In this document: in pieces, positions 34,063 through 43,537 of the stretch | Layout of the letters: the number at the start of each line of letters is the position of its first letter | How positions within the stretch are numbered: the stretch's first letter is position 1 | NCBI GenBank assembly: GCA_938091745.1 | Contig: CALLJK010000011.1 | Coordinates: 1 to 64,000 of the forward strand | Length of the DNA: 64,000 nucleotides | Source: Candidatus Bipolaricaulota bacterium | GTDB lineage: Bacteria > Bipolaricaulota > Bipolaricaulia > RBG-16-55-9 > DRXL01 | Direction of reading: 5' to 3' | Made by a program: the position numbers and the translations under genes | The notes under the pieces: model-generated | Databases searched by the model: none | What the model was told of the DNA's origin: nothing | Seen by the model: only the letters and a program-made list of their open reading frames with translations

Positions 34063-34827
34063 ATGCTCGAACGCATCTCGTGGTGGCAGGCGCGGCAGCT
34101 CTTTCAGGACGCAAAAGTCGCGCTCATCCCGGTGGGCAGCACGGAGCAGCACGGCCCACACTTGTCCTTGGGCACGGATTTTCTCACCGCACAAGCGTTG
34201 GCGCAAGCCGTCGCCCAAGACTTAAATATTATCTGCACGCCGGTGATCCCCGTGGGGGTCTCTGAGCATCATCGGCAGTTCTGGGGAACGCTCTGGGTTT
34301 CGCCCGAAACATTTCGACGCTATATGAAAGAGATCGCACAAAGTCTCGCATCGCACGGGGTGCGGCGGATCGTCTTTGTCAACGGGCACGGCGGCAACAA
34401 TGCTTCTTTACAGGAGATCTGTCGCGAGCTTCGGGCAGAAAATATCTTCGCCATAGTGTGGGCATGGTGGCTCGACCCTGAAGTGCAGAAATTAACAGAC
34501 GAGCTCTTTCGCAGCCGGGGCACGCACGCCGGCGCCATCGAGACTTCTATTGTCTTAGCGCTTGACCCGAGCTTGGTTGATTACAGTCAGATAGACGCAG
34601 CAGCGCATGGTGCTTCGGAAATCTATGCGACGACCAGAGAAGGAGCGCAGCTCCCTCTGGATACGATTGACTTTTCTCGGTCTGGGGCGACGCTCGACCC
34701 ACGTGAAGCTTCCCAAGAAGCCGGACAAAAGATCTTTCAGAGAGCGTGCGAGCGATTGAAAGCTCTCGTGCAATGGCTGGAGCAGGTTCCTGAGGGTGAG
34801 CTGATCGTCAAGCCGCACCTGCCGTAA
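34063..34827 (+). CDS. Creatininase-family amidohydrolase
   Basis: 254 residues. The zinc-binding motifs of the creatininase/MftE/ArfB family are present: PVGSTEQHGPHLSLGTDFLTA, GVSEHHRQF and FVNGHGGNNASL, then SRGTHAGAIETS. Family members hydrolyse cyclic amides such as creatinine or formamido-pyrimidines in flavin and deazaflavin biosynthesis, or trim peptides. The specific substrate is not evident. It abuts the convergent C-N hydrolase gene. Confidence 0.88.
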   Translation: MLERISWWQARQLFQDAKVALIPVGSTEQHGPHLSLGTDFLTAQALAQAVAQDLNIICTPVIPVGVSEHHRQFWGTLWVSPETFRRYMKEIAQSLASHGVRRIVFVNGHGGNNASLQEICRELRAENIFAIVWAWWLDPEVQKLTDELFRSRGTHAGAIETSIVLALDPSLVDYSQIDAAAHGASEIYATTREGAQLPLDTIDFSRSGATLDPREASQEAGQKIFQRACERLKALVQWLEQVPEGELIVKPHLP

Positions 34828-35619
34828 TTAAGGCTTTTTACGGACAACCCGGTCGCCCTCGATCTTCTCGATAGAAGCGCTGTCAGTGAGATAGGGCCAG
34901 CGCTTGCGGGCTTCAGCAATCTGCGTGAGATCGAGCTCGACAGTGTAGACACCTTCGGCGTCATCAGCTTCAAAGAGTACGTCCCCACGGGGAGAGACGA
35001 CCATCGAGTGCCCGCTCACGGGACGGTCATCGGGGTAAAAAGACTTTGTGTTGTTCGCAAATACCACGAAGATCGTGTTCTCTGCCGCGCGGGCGCACAA
35101 GAGCGAGCGCCACAACCCAATGCGATTCTCTGGAATATTTGACGGGTTGAAGAGAATCTGAATATCCCGCTGCGCTAGCGAACGAATGAGCTCGGGATAG
35201 AAGAGATCGACACAGATTGCTATCCCAAAGCGCGCTGTTTCTGTGATGAAGATGGGCAAGCGCTCCCCAGGGCGCAAAAACCCGCGCTCACCTACGGCAT
35301 TCGACGGGAAGATCTTTTCAGTATATCCCAACACAGCGCCGTCAGGGCCGATGACGTGCCCACGAGCTATTTTATAATCTTTATGCGCGACGATGAGACT
35401 TCCCGTGAGCAGCATGTAATGTCCCTTCTGAGCGTAGCGTCCCAGAAGCGCGAGCACCTCTGCAAGCTCTGCTTCGCTAAATATAACGACGCCGGCCCAG
35501 TTCTCTGGCAGACAGACAATCTCGACATCGCGAATATTTCCCAACAATCGTATGACGGTCTGAAAATTTCTCTCTTTATCGAGCCGGTCGCGTGCTGGCT
35601 GCACCAGAGCAATCTTCAT
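34828..35619 (-). CDS. Carbon-nitrogen hydrolase (nitrilase superfamily)
   Basis: About 263 residues with the Glu-Lys-Cys triad in VCLPENWAG (Glu), YTEKIFPSN (Lys) and IAICVDLFYPELIR (Cys). ATG 35619 is chosen over the GTG at 35628 because it gives the usual MKIALVQPA start. It follows yggS by 5 bp in a pepA-yggS-hydrolase operon. The substrate is unknown; the neighbours suggest nitrogen or amino-acid recycling. Confidence 0.85.
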   Translation of the reverse strand: MKIALVQPARDRLDKERNFQTVIRLLGNIRDVEIVCLPENWAGVVIFSEAELAEVLALLGRYAQKGHYMLLTGSLIVAHKDYKIARGHVIGPDGAVLGYTEKIFPSNAVGERGFLRPGERLPIFITETARFGIAICVDLFYPELIRSLAQRDIQILFNPSNIPENRIGLWRSLLCARAAENTIFVVFANNTKSFYPDDRPVSGHSMVVSPRGDVLFEADDAEGVYTVELDLTQIAEARKRWPYLTDSASIEKIEGDRVVRKKP

Positions 35620-35624
35620 AGTAT

Positions 35625-36284
35625 TCACTCTTCAAGGCGCTCCCCGAAGATCTTCGTGCCGATGCGCACGATGTTCGCGCCCTCTTCTAAAGCGATCGTA
35701 TACGTATTGCTCATGCCCATCGAGAGATATTTCATCTCGACGTTGGGAATATTGAGAGCTTTCAGTCTGTCAAAGAGTCTTTTTGTCTCTTGGAAGTAGG
35801 GCCTGGCGTCTTCGGGGTTGCCAAAGCGCGGGCCCATCGTCATCAGCCCTAAGACTTTCAGATGGGGAAACTGCGAGACCTCACGAATGAGCGCCTCGGC
35901 ATCTTCGGGGAAGACCCCGGACTTCTGCGGCTCGCGCCCACTGTTGATTTCTATTAAAACGGGCATAACTCTCTTGAGCCGCGCGCAGTGCTTCTCCAGC
36001 TCTGCGGCGAGTTTGACGGAGTCGAGTGTCTCGATCATATCAAAGATCTCCACGGCTTTTTTCGCTTTGTTTCTCTGTAAATGCCCAATCATGTGCCACT
36101 GGGCGCGCCGCCCGATCACTGAAAAAGCCCTCTCAGCTTCCTGCACGTAGTTCTCTCCGATGATCTGCACCCCAGCTTCGATGGCTTCTAAGATCTCTTG
36201 TGGGGTACGGCCTTTCGCTGCAGCGACCAAGAGTACTCCTGGTGGTAGCTCTGCTAAGAGCTTCTGCACGTTCTCTCGAATCAT
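35625..36284 (-). CDS. YggS-family PLP-binding protein (PLP homeostasis)
   Basis: 219 residues of the alanine-racemase-like TIM barrel: LLVAAAKGRTPQEILEAIEAGVQIIGENYVQEA carries the PLP-lysine in V-A-A-A-K and the G-E-N-Y-V-Q-E motif. WHMIGHLQRNKAKKAVEIFDMIETLDS and IEINSGREPQKSGV are equally typical. It buffers pyridoxal phosphate. ATG 36284 overlaps the pepA stop by 4 bp. Confidence 0.93.
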   Translation of the reverse strand: MIRENVQKLLAELPPGVLLVAAAKGRTPQEILEAIEAGVQIIGENYVQEAERAFSVIGRRAQWHMIGHLQRNKAKKAVEIFDMIETLDSVKLAAELEKHCARLKRVMPVLIEINSGREPQKSGVFPEDAEALIREVSQFPHLKVLGLMTMGPRFGNPEDARPYFQETKRLFDRLKALNIPNVEMKYLSMGMSNTYTIALEEGANIVRIGTKIFGERLEE

Positions 36285-37771
36285 TTCCAATCTTGTAACA
36301 GCTGCGTCAGCAAGCGCACGCCATACCCCGTCGCGCCCTGTTTAGCATAATAGAGCCGGCTCTCGACGTCGTAGGCGACCCCAGCAATATCGAGATGCGC
36401 CCACGGATAGTTGACAAACTCTCTTAAAAAGATCGCGCCCACAGCTGCTCCAGCTTGCGGGCCCTTGTTCGCGCTGTTCTTGATATCAGCAATTTCGCTC
36501 TTGATGATCTCTTTGTACTCGTCATACATGGGCAAGGGCCAGACGCGCTCCCCCGTCTGCTGCGCCGCTTTTTGAATCTTCTGAGCGAGCGTCTCGTCAT
36601 TGGAGAAAAGCCCCGCGGCTTCCTTCCCTAGGGCTATGGTGCACGCGCCGGTGAGCGTCGCCAAATCTATGACGGCTTGGGGATTGTAGCGCTGCGCGTA
36701 GACGAGCGCGTCGGCGAGCACCAATCTCCCTTCAGCGTCGGTGTTGGTCACCTCGACGGTCTTGCCGTTCGAGATTCTAATGACATCACCGGGCTTGAGG
36801 GCTTTGCCTGAAGGGAGATTCTCTGCTGCTGCAATTAGCCCGACAGCAGAGATAGGGAGCTTCAACAGCGCGATAGCGCGCATTGCCCCCAAGACGGCTG
36901 CCGCGCCGCTCATATCGTATTTCATTGCTTCTAAGCCCTCGCGGGGCTTGATCGAAATCCCCCCGCTATCGAACGTGATGCCCTTGCCTACCAGCACGAT
37001 GGGCTTAGAATCTTTTGTGAGATTGTACTCTAACACGATGAGCCTAGGCGGCTCATCACTGCCCTTGCCGACAGCGAGAATCCCGCCCATGCCCAATTGC
37101 TCTAAAGCTTTTTCGTCGAAGACCTCGCAGTGCAGGCCCAGCTCTTGGGCTAAGTTTTGAGCGCGGCGCGCCAACTCTTGTGGGGGCAAGCTCTGCCCCG
37201 GCTCGTTCGCCAGGTCGCGCGCAAAGCACACAGATTCGGCAATGATCTGCCCGCGCTGCGCGCCCACCTTAAGCTGCTCCAATTTCTCTGCGTTGTGCTC
37301 CACAAGCCGAAGGCGCTCAAGCTTGCTCGGCTCTTCGGGCTTTTTAAATTTTTCAAAGCGATATAGGCCCAGCAGTGTCCCCTCAACCGTCGCTTGCGCG
37401 GCTGTTTGGGGATCAAGCCCGCCGATGCCCGCCCCGTGTGCGATGGTCGTCAATTCTGACAAAGCTTTAGCAGCACGAACTGCCGCGGCGCTCACTTCTC
37501 GGACGACGTCGGCCGAAAATTTTTCTGCGGGGCCAAGGCCGACTAATAAAACGCGCTTCGCTCCGATCTTGCCATGCGTGCGCAGCCAAAAAATTTCGCC
37601 CTTCTTGCACGAGAAATCGCCGTCGGAGAGTATCTCCGAGAGCGCGCCGTCGAGCGCTCTGTCCACAGCGCCGGCGGCCCCGCCAGGACGCTGCACCCCT
37701 TGAAAGATCCCCAGACAGATCGCATCTGTCTGAACCTTCGTGATGTCTCCGTGCTCGACCGTGATATGCAT
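36281..37771 (-). CDS. pepA: Leucyl aminopeptidase (M17)
   Basis: About 496 residues. The two-zinc active site is clear: VGKGITFDSGGISIKP (Lys and Asp ligands), MKYDMSGAAAVLGAM and VTNTDAEGRLVLADAL (the N-T-D-A-E-G-R-L signature). It removes N-terminal amino acids from cytoplasmic peptides, perhaps products of Clp and tricorn. ATG 37771 has the better spacing to AAGGGG; codons at 37780 and 37783 are alternatives. First gene of the pepA-yggS-hydrolase operon. Confidence 0.95.
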   Translation of the reverse strand: MHITVEHGDITKVQTDAICLGIFQGVQRPGGAAGAVDRALDGALSEILSDGDFSCKKGEIFWLRTHGKIGAKRVLLVGLGPAEKFSADVVREVSAAAVRAAKALSELTTIAHGAGIGGLDPQTAAQATVEGTLLGLYRFEKFKKPEEPSKLERLRLVEHNAEKLEQLKVGAQRGQIIAESVCFARDLANEPGQSLPPQELARRAQNLAQELGLHCEVFDEKALEQLGMGGILAVGKGSDEPPRLIVLEYNLTKDSKPIVLVGKGITFDSGGISIKPREGLEAMKYDMSGAAAVLGAMRAIALLKLPISAVGLIAAAENLPSGKALKPGDVIRISNGKTVEVTNTDAEGRLVLADALVYAQRYNPQAVIDLATLTGACTIALGKEAAGLFSNDETLAQKIQKAAQQTGERVWPLPMYDEYKEIIKSEIADIKNSANKGPQAGAAVGAIFLREFVNYPWAHLDIAGVAYDVESRLYYAKQGATGYGVRLLTQLLQDWK

Positions 37772-37851
37772 GATCTGCATCACCCCTTGAACTTCTAGCT
37801 CATGATCAGTTTAGCTAAGCCGACGCAGCGTAACAACTCGTGAAGGCGACA

Positions 37852-37863
37852 TGATACATATCA
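37852..37863 (+). promoter_or_regulatory. FNR/CRP-like palindrome upstream of the sulfhydrogenase operon
   Basis: TGAT-acat-ATCA matches the half-sites and 4-bp spacing of the FNR/CRP operator core. A TAGAAT -10 box at 37911-37916 puts the palindrome centre at about -65, a usual activator position. A short dyad CACTG/CAGTG (37924-37937) and TCTGCT/AGCAGA (37947-37959) lie in the leader before GGAG and ATG 37976. Confidence 0.45.
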
Positions 37864-37975
37864 CGTAAAGGGCTGGCTTGCGTCATTGCGCACCTAAGGG
37901 ATTCTTTGGGTAGAATATACGTGCACTGCTCACAGTGACATTAGGATCTGCTGAGCAGAGAATGGAGATCTTCAT

Positions 37976-39115
37976 ATGATTGGTGAACAAGTTCTCATTG
38001 AGCGTCAAGACATCCAAAAGCTTCTGGATGTGCTTCACCAGAAGGGGTATGAAACGGTCGGACCTACCATCCGTGAGGGTGCTATCGTCTACGATCAGAT
38101 CGCTTCTGTAGAAGAGCTGCCCATAGGCTGGACAGACGAACAAGACGGGGGGACATATCGCCTCAAGAGGCGGAACGATCAAGCGCTGTTTGGCTACGTC
38201 GTCGGGCCGTACTCCTGGAAAAAGTTCTTGCATCCGCCGGTCTTATCACTCTGGAAGGCGAAGAAGAGCGGCAAGAGCCTCGAGATCATCCCTAACAGCG
38301 ACGAGATCCCTCAGTATGCGTTCATCGGGGTTCGGTCGTGCGAACTGCACGCAATTTTTATTCAAGATCGCGTCTTCACCAACGGGAAATTCACAGACCC
38401 ACACTACCAAGCTCGCCGTCAGAAGATTTTTATCATCGCAGTGAACTGTGTGCAAGCTGGGGGCACGTGCTTCTGCGTCTCGATGAAGACCGGCCCCAAA
38501 GCGACCGTTGGATTTGATCTCGCGCTCACTGAGATCATAGATGGCCAGAGACACTATTTTGTCGTTGAGGTCGGGACGGAGAAGGGCGCAGAGATCTTAC
38601 AAAAGGTGCCGACGAAGCCCGCTCAGCCCAGTGATAAGAAGAGCGCTGATGAGCGGGTCGCCCAGGCGGCTCAACGCATGGGGCGTCAGCTCGATACAAC
38701 GGATATCAAAGAGTTGCTCTATCGCAACTTAGAGCATCCGCGCTGGGATGAAGTCGCCACGCGCTGTCTCACCTGTGCCAACTGCACGATGGTCTGCCCC
38801 ACATGCTTCTGCACGACTGTCGAAGACGTGACAGATCTGATAGGTGCGGAAGCCGAGCGTGTGCGCAGGTGGGACTCGTGCTTTACTCTAGACTTTTCGT
38901 ATGTGCATGGTGGGAGCGTACGGGCTTCCGTGAAATCACGCTACCGCCAATGGCTGACCCATAAACTCGCAAGCTGGATCGACCAATTTGGCACCTCGGG
39001 ATGTGTCGGTTGCGGACGGTGTATCACCTGGTGCCCCGTGGGTATTGATATCACCGAAGAGGTCCGCGCCATTCGTCAGAGCGAGTCAGCACAACTCAGT
39101 GAAAGGAGAGGATAA
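37976..39115 (+). CDS. hydB: Group 3b [NiFe]-hydrogenase (sulfhydrogenase) beta subunit, iron-sulfur protein
   Basis: 379 residues. Three quarters form the beta-subunit-specific domain ([36 protein letters not shown]), followed by two ferredoxin-like [4Fe-4S] motifs, [14 protein letters not shown] and [18 protein letters not shown]. It carries electrons between the small subunit and the gamma-subunit flavin. First gene of a five-gene operon encoding a cytoplasmic NADP(H)-linked hydrogenase that may also reduce sulfur, as in Pyrococcus. GGAG at 37964-37967 supports ATG 37976. Confidence 0.95.
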   Translation: MIGEQVLIERQDIQKLLDVLHQKGYETVGPTIREGAIVYDQIASVEELPIGWTDEQDGGTYRLKRRNDQALFGYVVGPYSWKKFLHPPVLSLWKAKKSGKSLEIIPNSDEIPQYAFIGVRSCELHAIFIQDRVFTNGKFTDPHYQARRQKIFIIAVNCVQAGGTCFCVSMKTGPKATVGFDLALTEIIDGQRHYFVVEVGTEKGAEILQKVPTKPAQPSDKKSADERVAQAAQRMGRQLDTTDIKELLYRNLEHPRWDEVATRCLTCANCTMVCPTCFCTTVEDVTDLIGAEAERVRRWDSCFTLDFSYVHGGSVRASVKSRYRQWLTHKLASWIDQFGTSGCVGCGRCITWCPVGIDITEEVRAIRQSESAQLSERRG

Positions 39116-39117
39116 TT

Positions 39118-39579
39118 GTGGCTACGCTGGAGCGCTTGTTGTCGGAGCATCCGTTCTTCAAGGATTTGGATCCGCGCTACATCCAGCTCATTGCTGGATG
39201 TGCTCAGGAGGTCACGTTCAAGGCCGGAGAGTTCATCTTTCGTGAAGGGGATCCGGCCTCACGGTTTTGGGTGATCCGTAACGGCAGGATCTCGCTGGAG
39301 GTCTTTGCCCCAGGGCGTGGACCGATCATGATCGAGACTCTAGGTGAGGGCGACGTGATGGGCTGGTCCTGGATGGTGCCCCCCTATCGCAAGCAGTACG
39401 ACGCGCGAGCCCTGGAGCTCACGCGGGCATTGGAGTTTGACGCCATGTGCATTCGCGGCAAGTGTGACGAAGAACCAAAGCTTGGTTACGAACTCTTCAA
39501 GCGCTTCTCGCAGATCATCGGGCAGCGCTTGCAGGCCACTCGTCTCCGATTGATTGATCTCTATGGTAGTCACGCTTAA
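39118..39579 (+). CDS. Cyclic-nucleotide-binding domain protein of the hydrogenase operon, no HTH
   Basis: 153 residues, GTG start 2 bp after hydB. The cNMP-binding jelly roll is clear: [55 protein letters not shown] and [17 protein letters not shown]. No helix-turn-helix follows; the C-terminus is a short helix ([19 protein letters not shown]). Such proteins accompany group 3b hydrogenases in several bacteria and could regulate or assemble the enzyme directly rather than bind DNA. The ligand is unknown. It overlaps hydG by 17 bp. Confidence 0.85.
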   Translation: MATLERLLSEHPFFKDLDPRYIQLIAGCAQEVTFKAGEFIFREGDPASRFWVIRNGRISLEVFAPGRGPIMIETLGEGDVMGWSWMVPPYRKQYDARALELTRALEFDAMCIRGKCDEEPKLGYELFKRFSQIIGQRLQATRLRLIDLYGSHA

Positions 39580-40432
39580 GCCTCAGCAGATACCAGTAGC
39601 GGTCTCAACGGACCCCATGGTGCCCGTGCCGTATCGGCTGCTACGAGTGCGGCGCGAGACATCGGATACATTTACATTCGAGTTCGGATCTGTCGATGGC
39701 AGTCGGTTCCCCTTCGCGCCAGGACAGTTCAATATGCTCTATCTCTTTGGCGTGGGGGAAGTGCCGATCTCCATCAGTGGGGACCCAGAACGTCCTGAAA
39801 TTTTGGTACATACAGTGCGCGCGGTGGGAACCGTCACCACCCCGTTCTGCAAGCTGAAGCCTGGAGATATCATCGGGGTACGCGGTCCCTTCGGGAGTAG
39901 TTGGCCCGTCGTAGAAGCTGCAGGCAATGATGTCGTCATCGTTGCTGGTGGGGTGGGACTGGCGCCGCTGCGCCCCGCGATCTATCACATTTTGAACCAT
40001 CGTGGGGAGTACGGTCGCGTCGCGGTGCTCTATGGCGCGCGCTCACCCGGAGATATGCTCTATAAAAAAGAGCTGGCTGAGTGGCGCGGACGATTCGACG
40101 TGCAAGTCGAGGTCACTGTAGACGCGGCCAAACCTGACGAATGGCAAGGCAACGTCGGAGTCGTCACGACGCTTATCCCTAGGGCCCATTTCGATCCGCA
40201 TCACGTCACAGCGCTCGTCTGTGGGCCGGAGATCATGATGCGCTTCACGATCCTAGAGCTCCAGAAGCGCGGCCTGCGCGACGATCAGATCTATATTTCC
40301 ATGGAACGCAATATGAAGTGCGCTATCGGCTTTTGTGGGCACTGTCAGTATGGGCCCAACTTCGTCTGTAAGGACGGCCCGGTCTTTCGGTTCGATAGAG
40401 TGAAGGAGATCTTCGGAAAGCGAGAGATCTGA
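39563..40432 (+). CDS. hydG: Group 3b [NiFe]-hydrogenase gamma subunit, FAD/NAD(P)-binding
   Basis: 289 residues resembling ferredoxin-NADP reductase/PyrK. FAD-binding [30 protein letters not shown](P)-binding [20 protein letters not shown] and a C-terminal [2Fe-2S] cysteine motif ([23 protein letters not shown]). It exchanges electrons with NAD(P)H. ATG 39563 is preferred over the TTG at 39554. Small overlap with the cNMP-binding gene, 1-bp gap to hydD. Confidence 0.95.
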   Translation: MVVTLKPQQIPVAVSTDPMVPVPYRLLRVRRETSDTFTFEFGSVDGSRFPFAPGQFNMLYLFGVGEVPISISGDPERPEILVHTVRAVGTVTTPFCKLKPGDIIGVRGPFGSSWPVVEAAGNDVVIVAGGVGLAPLRPAIYHILNHRGEYGRVAVLYGARSPGDMLYKKELAEWRGRFDVQVEVTVDAAKPDEWQGNVGVVTTLIPRAHFDPHHVTALVCGPEIMMRFTILELQKRGLRDDQIYISMERNMKCAIGFCGHCQYGPNFVCKDGPVFRFDRVKEIFGKREI

Positions 40433-40433
40433 T

Positions 40434-41216
40434 ATGCCCAAAGTGAAAAAGCCCAAGGTCGCGGTGTGGAAGTTCGCCTCGTGCGACGGGTGTCAGCTCA
40501 GCCTCTTAGACTGCGAAGATGAGCTGCTTGCCGTCGCAGGAGCTATCGAGATCGCCAACTTCCCTGAAGCGTCGCGTGCTGTGATGAAAGGCCCGTATGA
40601 TATCTCGCTCGTTGAAGGCTCGATCACAACCCCGCACGACGCTGAGCGCATTCAAGAAGTGCGGCGTATCTCTAAATTCTTAATTACTATAGGGGCGTGC
40701 GCGACGGCTGGGGGCATACAAGCTCTGCGCAACTTCAAGGACGTCAAAGAATTTATCTCTATCGTCTATGCTAAACCTGCGTATATCAGCACGTTAGAGA
40801 AATCGACCCCCATTGCTGAGCACGTCAAAGTAGACTTTGAGCTACGCGGCTGCCCGATCAACAAATATCAGTTGCTCGAGGTAGTCAATGCGTTTTTAAA
40901 CGGGCGCAAGCCTAATATCCCGTCGTACAGTGTCTGTGTGGAGTGTAAGCGCCGTGGGACGGTCTGCGTGATGACGGCCTACGGCACGCCGTGCTTAGGG
41001 CCGGTCACGCAAGCGGGCTGCGGCGCGATCTGTCCCGCGTATCATCGTGGATGTTACGGGTGCTTCGGCCCGAAAGAGACGCCTAATACAACGTCGCTGA
41101 GCACGTGGTGGCGCAGGCTCGGCGTCACAAATCAAAACTTAGTCCGAGCGTTCCGCGGGTTCAACGCCTACGCCGAGCCGTTCCGAAAGGAGAGCGAGGC
41201 TTATGAGCAAAAGTAG
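40434..41216 (+). CDS. hydD: Group 3b [NiFe]-hydrogenase small (delta) subunit
   Basis: 260 residues. The proximal cluster motif [17 protein letters not shown] near the N-terminus, then [28 protein letters not shown] and further cysteines ([36 protein letters not shown]) provide ligands for three [4Fe-4S] clusters. It relays electrons from the Ni-Fe site to the beta and gamma subunits. No Tat signal is present, so the enzyme is cytoplasmic. It overlaps hydA by 14 bp. Confidence 0.96.
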   Translation: MPKVKKPKVAVWKFASCDGCQLSLLDCEDELLAVAGAIEIANFPEASRAVMKGPYDISLVEGSITTPHDAERIQEVRRISKFLITIGACATAGGIQALRNFKDVKEFISIVYAKPAYISTLEKSTPIAEHVKVDFELRGCPINKYQLLEVVNAFLNGRKPNIPSYSVCVECKRRGTVCVMTAYGTPCLGPVTQAGCGAICPAYHRGCYGCFGPKETPNTTSLSTWWRRLGVTNQNLVRAFRGFNAYAEPFRKESEAYEQK

Positions 41217-42498
41217 CAAGACTATTCGAGTCGATTATCTCACGCGCGTTGAAGGCGAGGGTGCGCTCTACGTCAAGATTCAGAACAACAAAGTCACAGA
41301 CTTAAAGTTCAAGATCTTTGAGCCGCCACGCTTCTTTGAAGCGTTCTTGCGCGGACGCACCTTCACCGAAGCGCCGGATATCACAGCGCGCATCTGCGGA
41401 ATCTGTCCTATCGCGTATCAGATGAGCAGCTGTCACGCGATGGAGGACGCCTGCGGCGTCACAGTCGACGGACAGCTTCGTGCGCTCCGAAGGCTGATCT
41501 ATTGTGGCGAATGGATCGAAAGTCACGTGTTACACGTGGCGATGTTGCATGCCCCAGATTTTCTGGGCTACGAGAGCGCCATCCACATGGCCAAGGACCA
41601 TCCCGATCTCGTGCAACAAGCCCTCAAACTGAAAAAGATCGGGAACGATCTTGTCACGTTCTTGGGGGGACGAGAGATCCACCCCATCAACGTGCGGGTC
41701 GGGGGCTTCTATAAAGTCCCAACGAAGAGCGAGCTTCGGGGCTTAGTGCCCAATCTGCAATGGGCGCGTGATGCTGCTTACGAACTGGTGCGCTGGACGG
41801 GCACGCTGGAGTTCCCGGATTTCGAGCAAGACTATGAATTTGTTGCGCTGCGGCATCCCGATGAGTATCCGTTCAACGAGGGGCGACTCGTCTCTAACAA
41901 GGGCTTAGATATCGCGATCCGCGAGTACGAGGAGCACTTTGTTGAAGAACACGTCGAGCACTCCAACGCCCTACACTCCGTGATCAAAGGGCGGGGGAAC
42001 TATTTTGTCGGGCCGCTGGCAAGATATAATATCAATTTCGACAAGCTCCCGCGCTCGGTGCAAAAAGCCGCCAAAGAAGCGGGCTTAGGGCCGGTCTGTA
42101 CAAACCCGTTCAAGAGCATCATCGTCCGCGCTGTCGAGACGCTCTATGCGTGCGAAGAAGCGCTGAGAATTATCAACGAGTACGAGATGCCTGAGAAACC
42201 TTACGTTGAGGTGCACCCACGGGCTGGAGTCGGCTGCGGCTGCACCGAAGCCCCGCGGGGGATTCTCTATCATCGTTATCGCATTGACGATCAGGGCGTG
42301 ATCTTGGATGCCAAGATCGTCCCACCCACATCACAAAATCAGAAGACTATAGAGAGCGACCTGTGGCACTTTGTTCCTAAGAATATCAATCTCTCCAAAG
42401 AGCAGTTAACATGGAAGTGCGAGCAGGCGATTCGCAATTACGACCCGTGCATCTCTTGTGCTACGCACTTTCTGAAAGTCGAGATCGAGCGTGAGTGA
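41203..42498 (+). CDS. hydA: Group 3b [NiFe]-hydrogenase large (alpha) subunit
   Basis: 431 residues. The N-terminal L1 motif [21 protein letters not shown] and C-terminal L2 motif [18 protein letters not shown] give the four nickel-iron ligands. Only nine residues follow the final His, so maturation would remove a very short peptide. One of the two maturation proteases in the window (55449-55913 or 61632-62105) is the likely processing enzyme. H2 oxidation or evolution coupled to NADP(H) is expected. Confidence 0.96.
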   Translation: MSKSSKTIRVDYLTRVEGEGALYVKIQNNKVTDLKFKIFEPPRFFEAFLRGRTFTEAPDITARICGICPIAYQMSSCHAMEDACGVTVDGQLRALRRLIYCGEWIESHVLHVAMLHAPDFLGYESAIHMAKDHPDLVQQALKLKKIGNDLVTFLGGREIHPINVRVGGFYKVPTKSELRGLVPNLQWARDAAYELVRWTGTLEFPDFEQDYEFVALRHPDEYPFNEGRLVSNKGLDIAIREYEEHFVEEHVEHSNALHSVIKGRGNYFVGPLARYNINFDKLPRSVQKAAKEAGLGPVCTNPFKSIIVRAVETLYACEEALRIINEYEMPEKPYVEVHPRAGVGCGCTEAPRGILYHRYRIDDQGVILDAKIVPPTSQNQKTIESDLWHFVPKNINLSKEQLTWKCEQAIRNYDPCISCATHFLKVEIERE

Positions 42499-42600
42499 AG
42501 CACAGCACTTTGATACATATCAACTCCAAAACTGATCTTCATCAGCGCCTTTTGGGGATATGGGGCTAGAGTAAGGGTGTTCCCGAAAGGAGGGAGGACT

Positions 42601-42912
42601 ATGGCGACGACGCGCCGATGGAGCGAGGAAGAGATCTTAGATCAAGCGGCGTGCGTGATGACAGAGTGCGGCGAGCGGGCGACGCAGTGCTTTGTCTTGC
42701 AGATTGTGCTCGATGAGTTGATCGAGAGTGTAGGGCCGTGGAAGCTCGCGCATTTTATCGCGACGAGCAAGAACCAAGCCGCTGCGACGGCACTGGGGAA
42801 GTATCTAGAGCGATACTGGCCGGACTACGCGCACAAGGTGATGGAGATGCTCGAAGCCACTTCGTGGCAGAAGGGCGAGGAAGAGCTGGAGCGCGAGTTT
42901 GGCGATGACTGA
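42601..42912 (+). CDS. Uncharacterised helical protein downstream of hydA
   Basis: 103 residues after a strong AAAGGAGGGAGG site. It is mostly helical and Glu/Ala-rich, with CVMTECGERATQCFVLQIVLDELIESVGPW near the start; three cysteines lie within 18 residues. No family is recognised. It is 102 bp downstream of hydA with only a weak hairpin (CTGAT-CTTC-ATCAG near 42522-42535) between, so it may share the hydrogenase transcript. The frame is open back to 42577, but the ribosome site fixes ATG 42601. Confidence 0.6.
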   Translation: MATTRRWSEEEILDQAACVMTECGERATQCFVLQIVLDELIESVGPWKLAHFIATSKNQAAATALGKYLERYWPDYAHKVMEMLEATSWQKGEEELEREFGDD

Positions 42913-43095
42913 CGAGTCTTACGCTGCTCATGGCTGCATACATAGCTATTGCTCTTGAGCTGCTCAGTGTGTTGTTGCTTCGCGCCTTCGCAGTCCTGCT
43001 TGCTGCTGTTCCTGCTAGAGAAGGGGGATAAGGCGTTATGAATATCGAACAAGAACTAAAAGCTGATCCGATGGCTAGTAAACTATCAGCAGGCT
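42913..43095 (+). other. Gap after the hydrogenase operon with two doubtful small frames
   Basis: This stretch holds a 33-codon frame at 42930-43031 predicting a hydrophobic peptide (AIALELLSVLLLRAFAVLLA) without a ribosome site, and a 19-codon frame at 43038-43097 preceded by a purine run. Neither can be supported as a gene from sequence alone. Confidence 0.3.
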
Positions 43096-43126
43096 AGCAC
43101 TTAGACGATTACTGAGTGCTCTTCTT
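43096..43126 (+). terminator. Rho-independent-type terminator after the sulfhydrogenase region
   Basis: A 9-bp stem (AGCACTTAG 43096-43104 with CTGAGTGCT 43112-43120, one G-U pair) and a 7-nt loop are followed by CTTCTT. It would end the plus-strand transcript before the convergent retropepsin-like gene. Confidence 0.55.
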
Positions 43127-43150
43127 AATGACTAGGAGGCGTCTCGGGGC

Positions 43151-43534
43151 TTAAGCATCATGTATTTCCGTAGTTTGCCGAGGCCCATCTAGGACAATCC
43201 GCAAGTGATTGAGCACATCACGCCCTAGCAGTACATTGGTTCGCAGCGATAGTGTCACCTCAAGCTGTGTAAATTTTTTGTTTCCAATTGTTAGGTCAAC
43301 GAGATACGTGGGGCGTGTAGAAGCTTGACCGTTATAACCGCGTACAATCACCACGCTGAAGGGCTTGAGCCTCCATTGATCTACCAGCGAGCTTGAGATG
43401 ACGGTCATCGCTGCACCTGAATCCACCTTAGCTCGATAGCGTAGGAAGCTCATAGTTGAGAAAGAAGGCTTGATCTCCAGATCTACATAAGGCGCGGGGG
43501 GTTGCTCAGACACCTCGTAGGGGAATGCCTTCAT
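43151..43534 (-). CDS. Retropepsin-like aspartic protease domain protein
   Basis: 127 residues, with catalytic D-S-G-A in YRAKVDSGAAMTVISSSLVDQW and the late LLGRDVLNHLRIVLDGPRQTTEI, the second family motif. It is a single-domain clan AA protease of the type that acts as a homodimer. It is encoded 3 bp after the DUF5678-like gene, a pairing seen repeatedly in prokaryotes although the function of the pair is unknown. Confidence 0.8.
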   Translation of the reverse strand: MKAFPYEVSEQPPAPYVDLEIKPSFSTMSFLRYRAKVDSGAAMTVISSSLVDQWRLKPFSVVIVRGYNGQASTRPTYLVDLTIGNKKFTQLEVTLSLRTNVLLGRDVLNHLRIVLDGPRQTTEIHDA

Positions 43535-43537
43535 AGC

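Noticed and set aside
42930-43097. Two small frames (33 and 19 codons) after the hydrogenase operon
   Set aside because: One lacks a ribosome site and the other is too short to judge; no conservation evidence is available.
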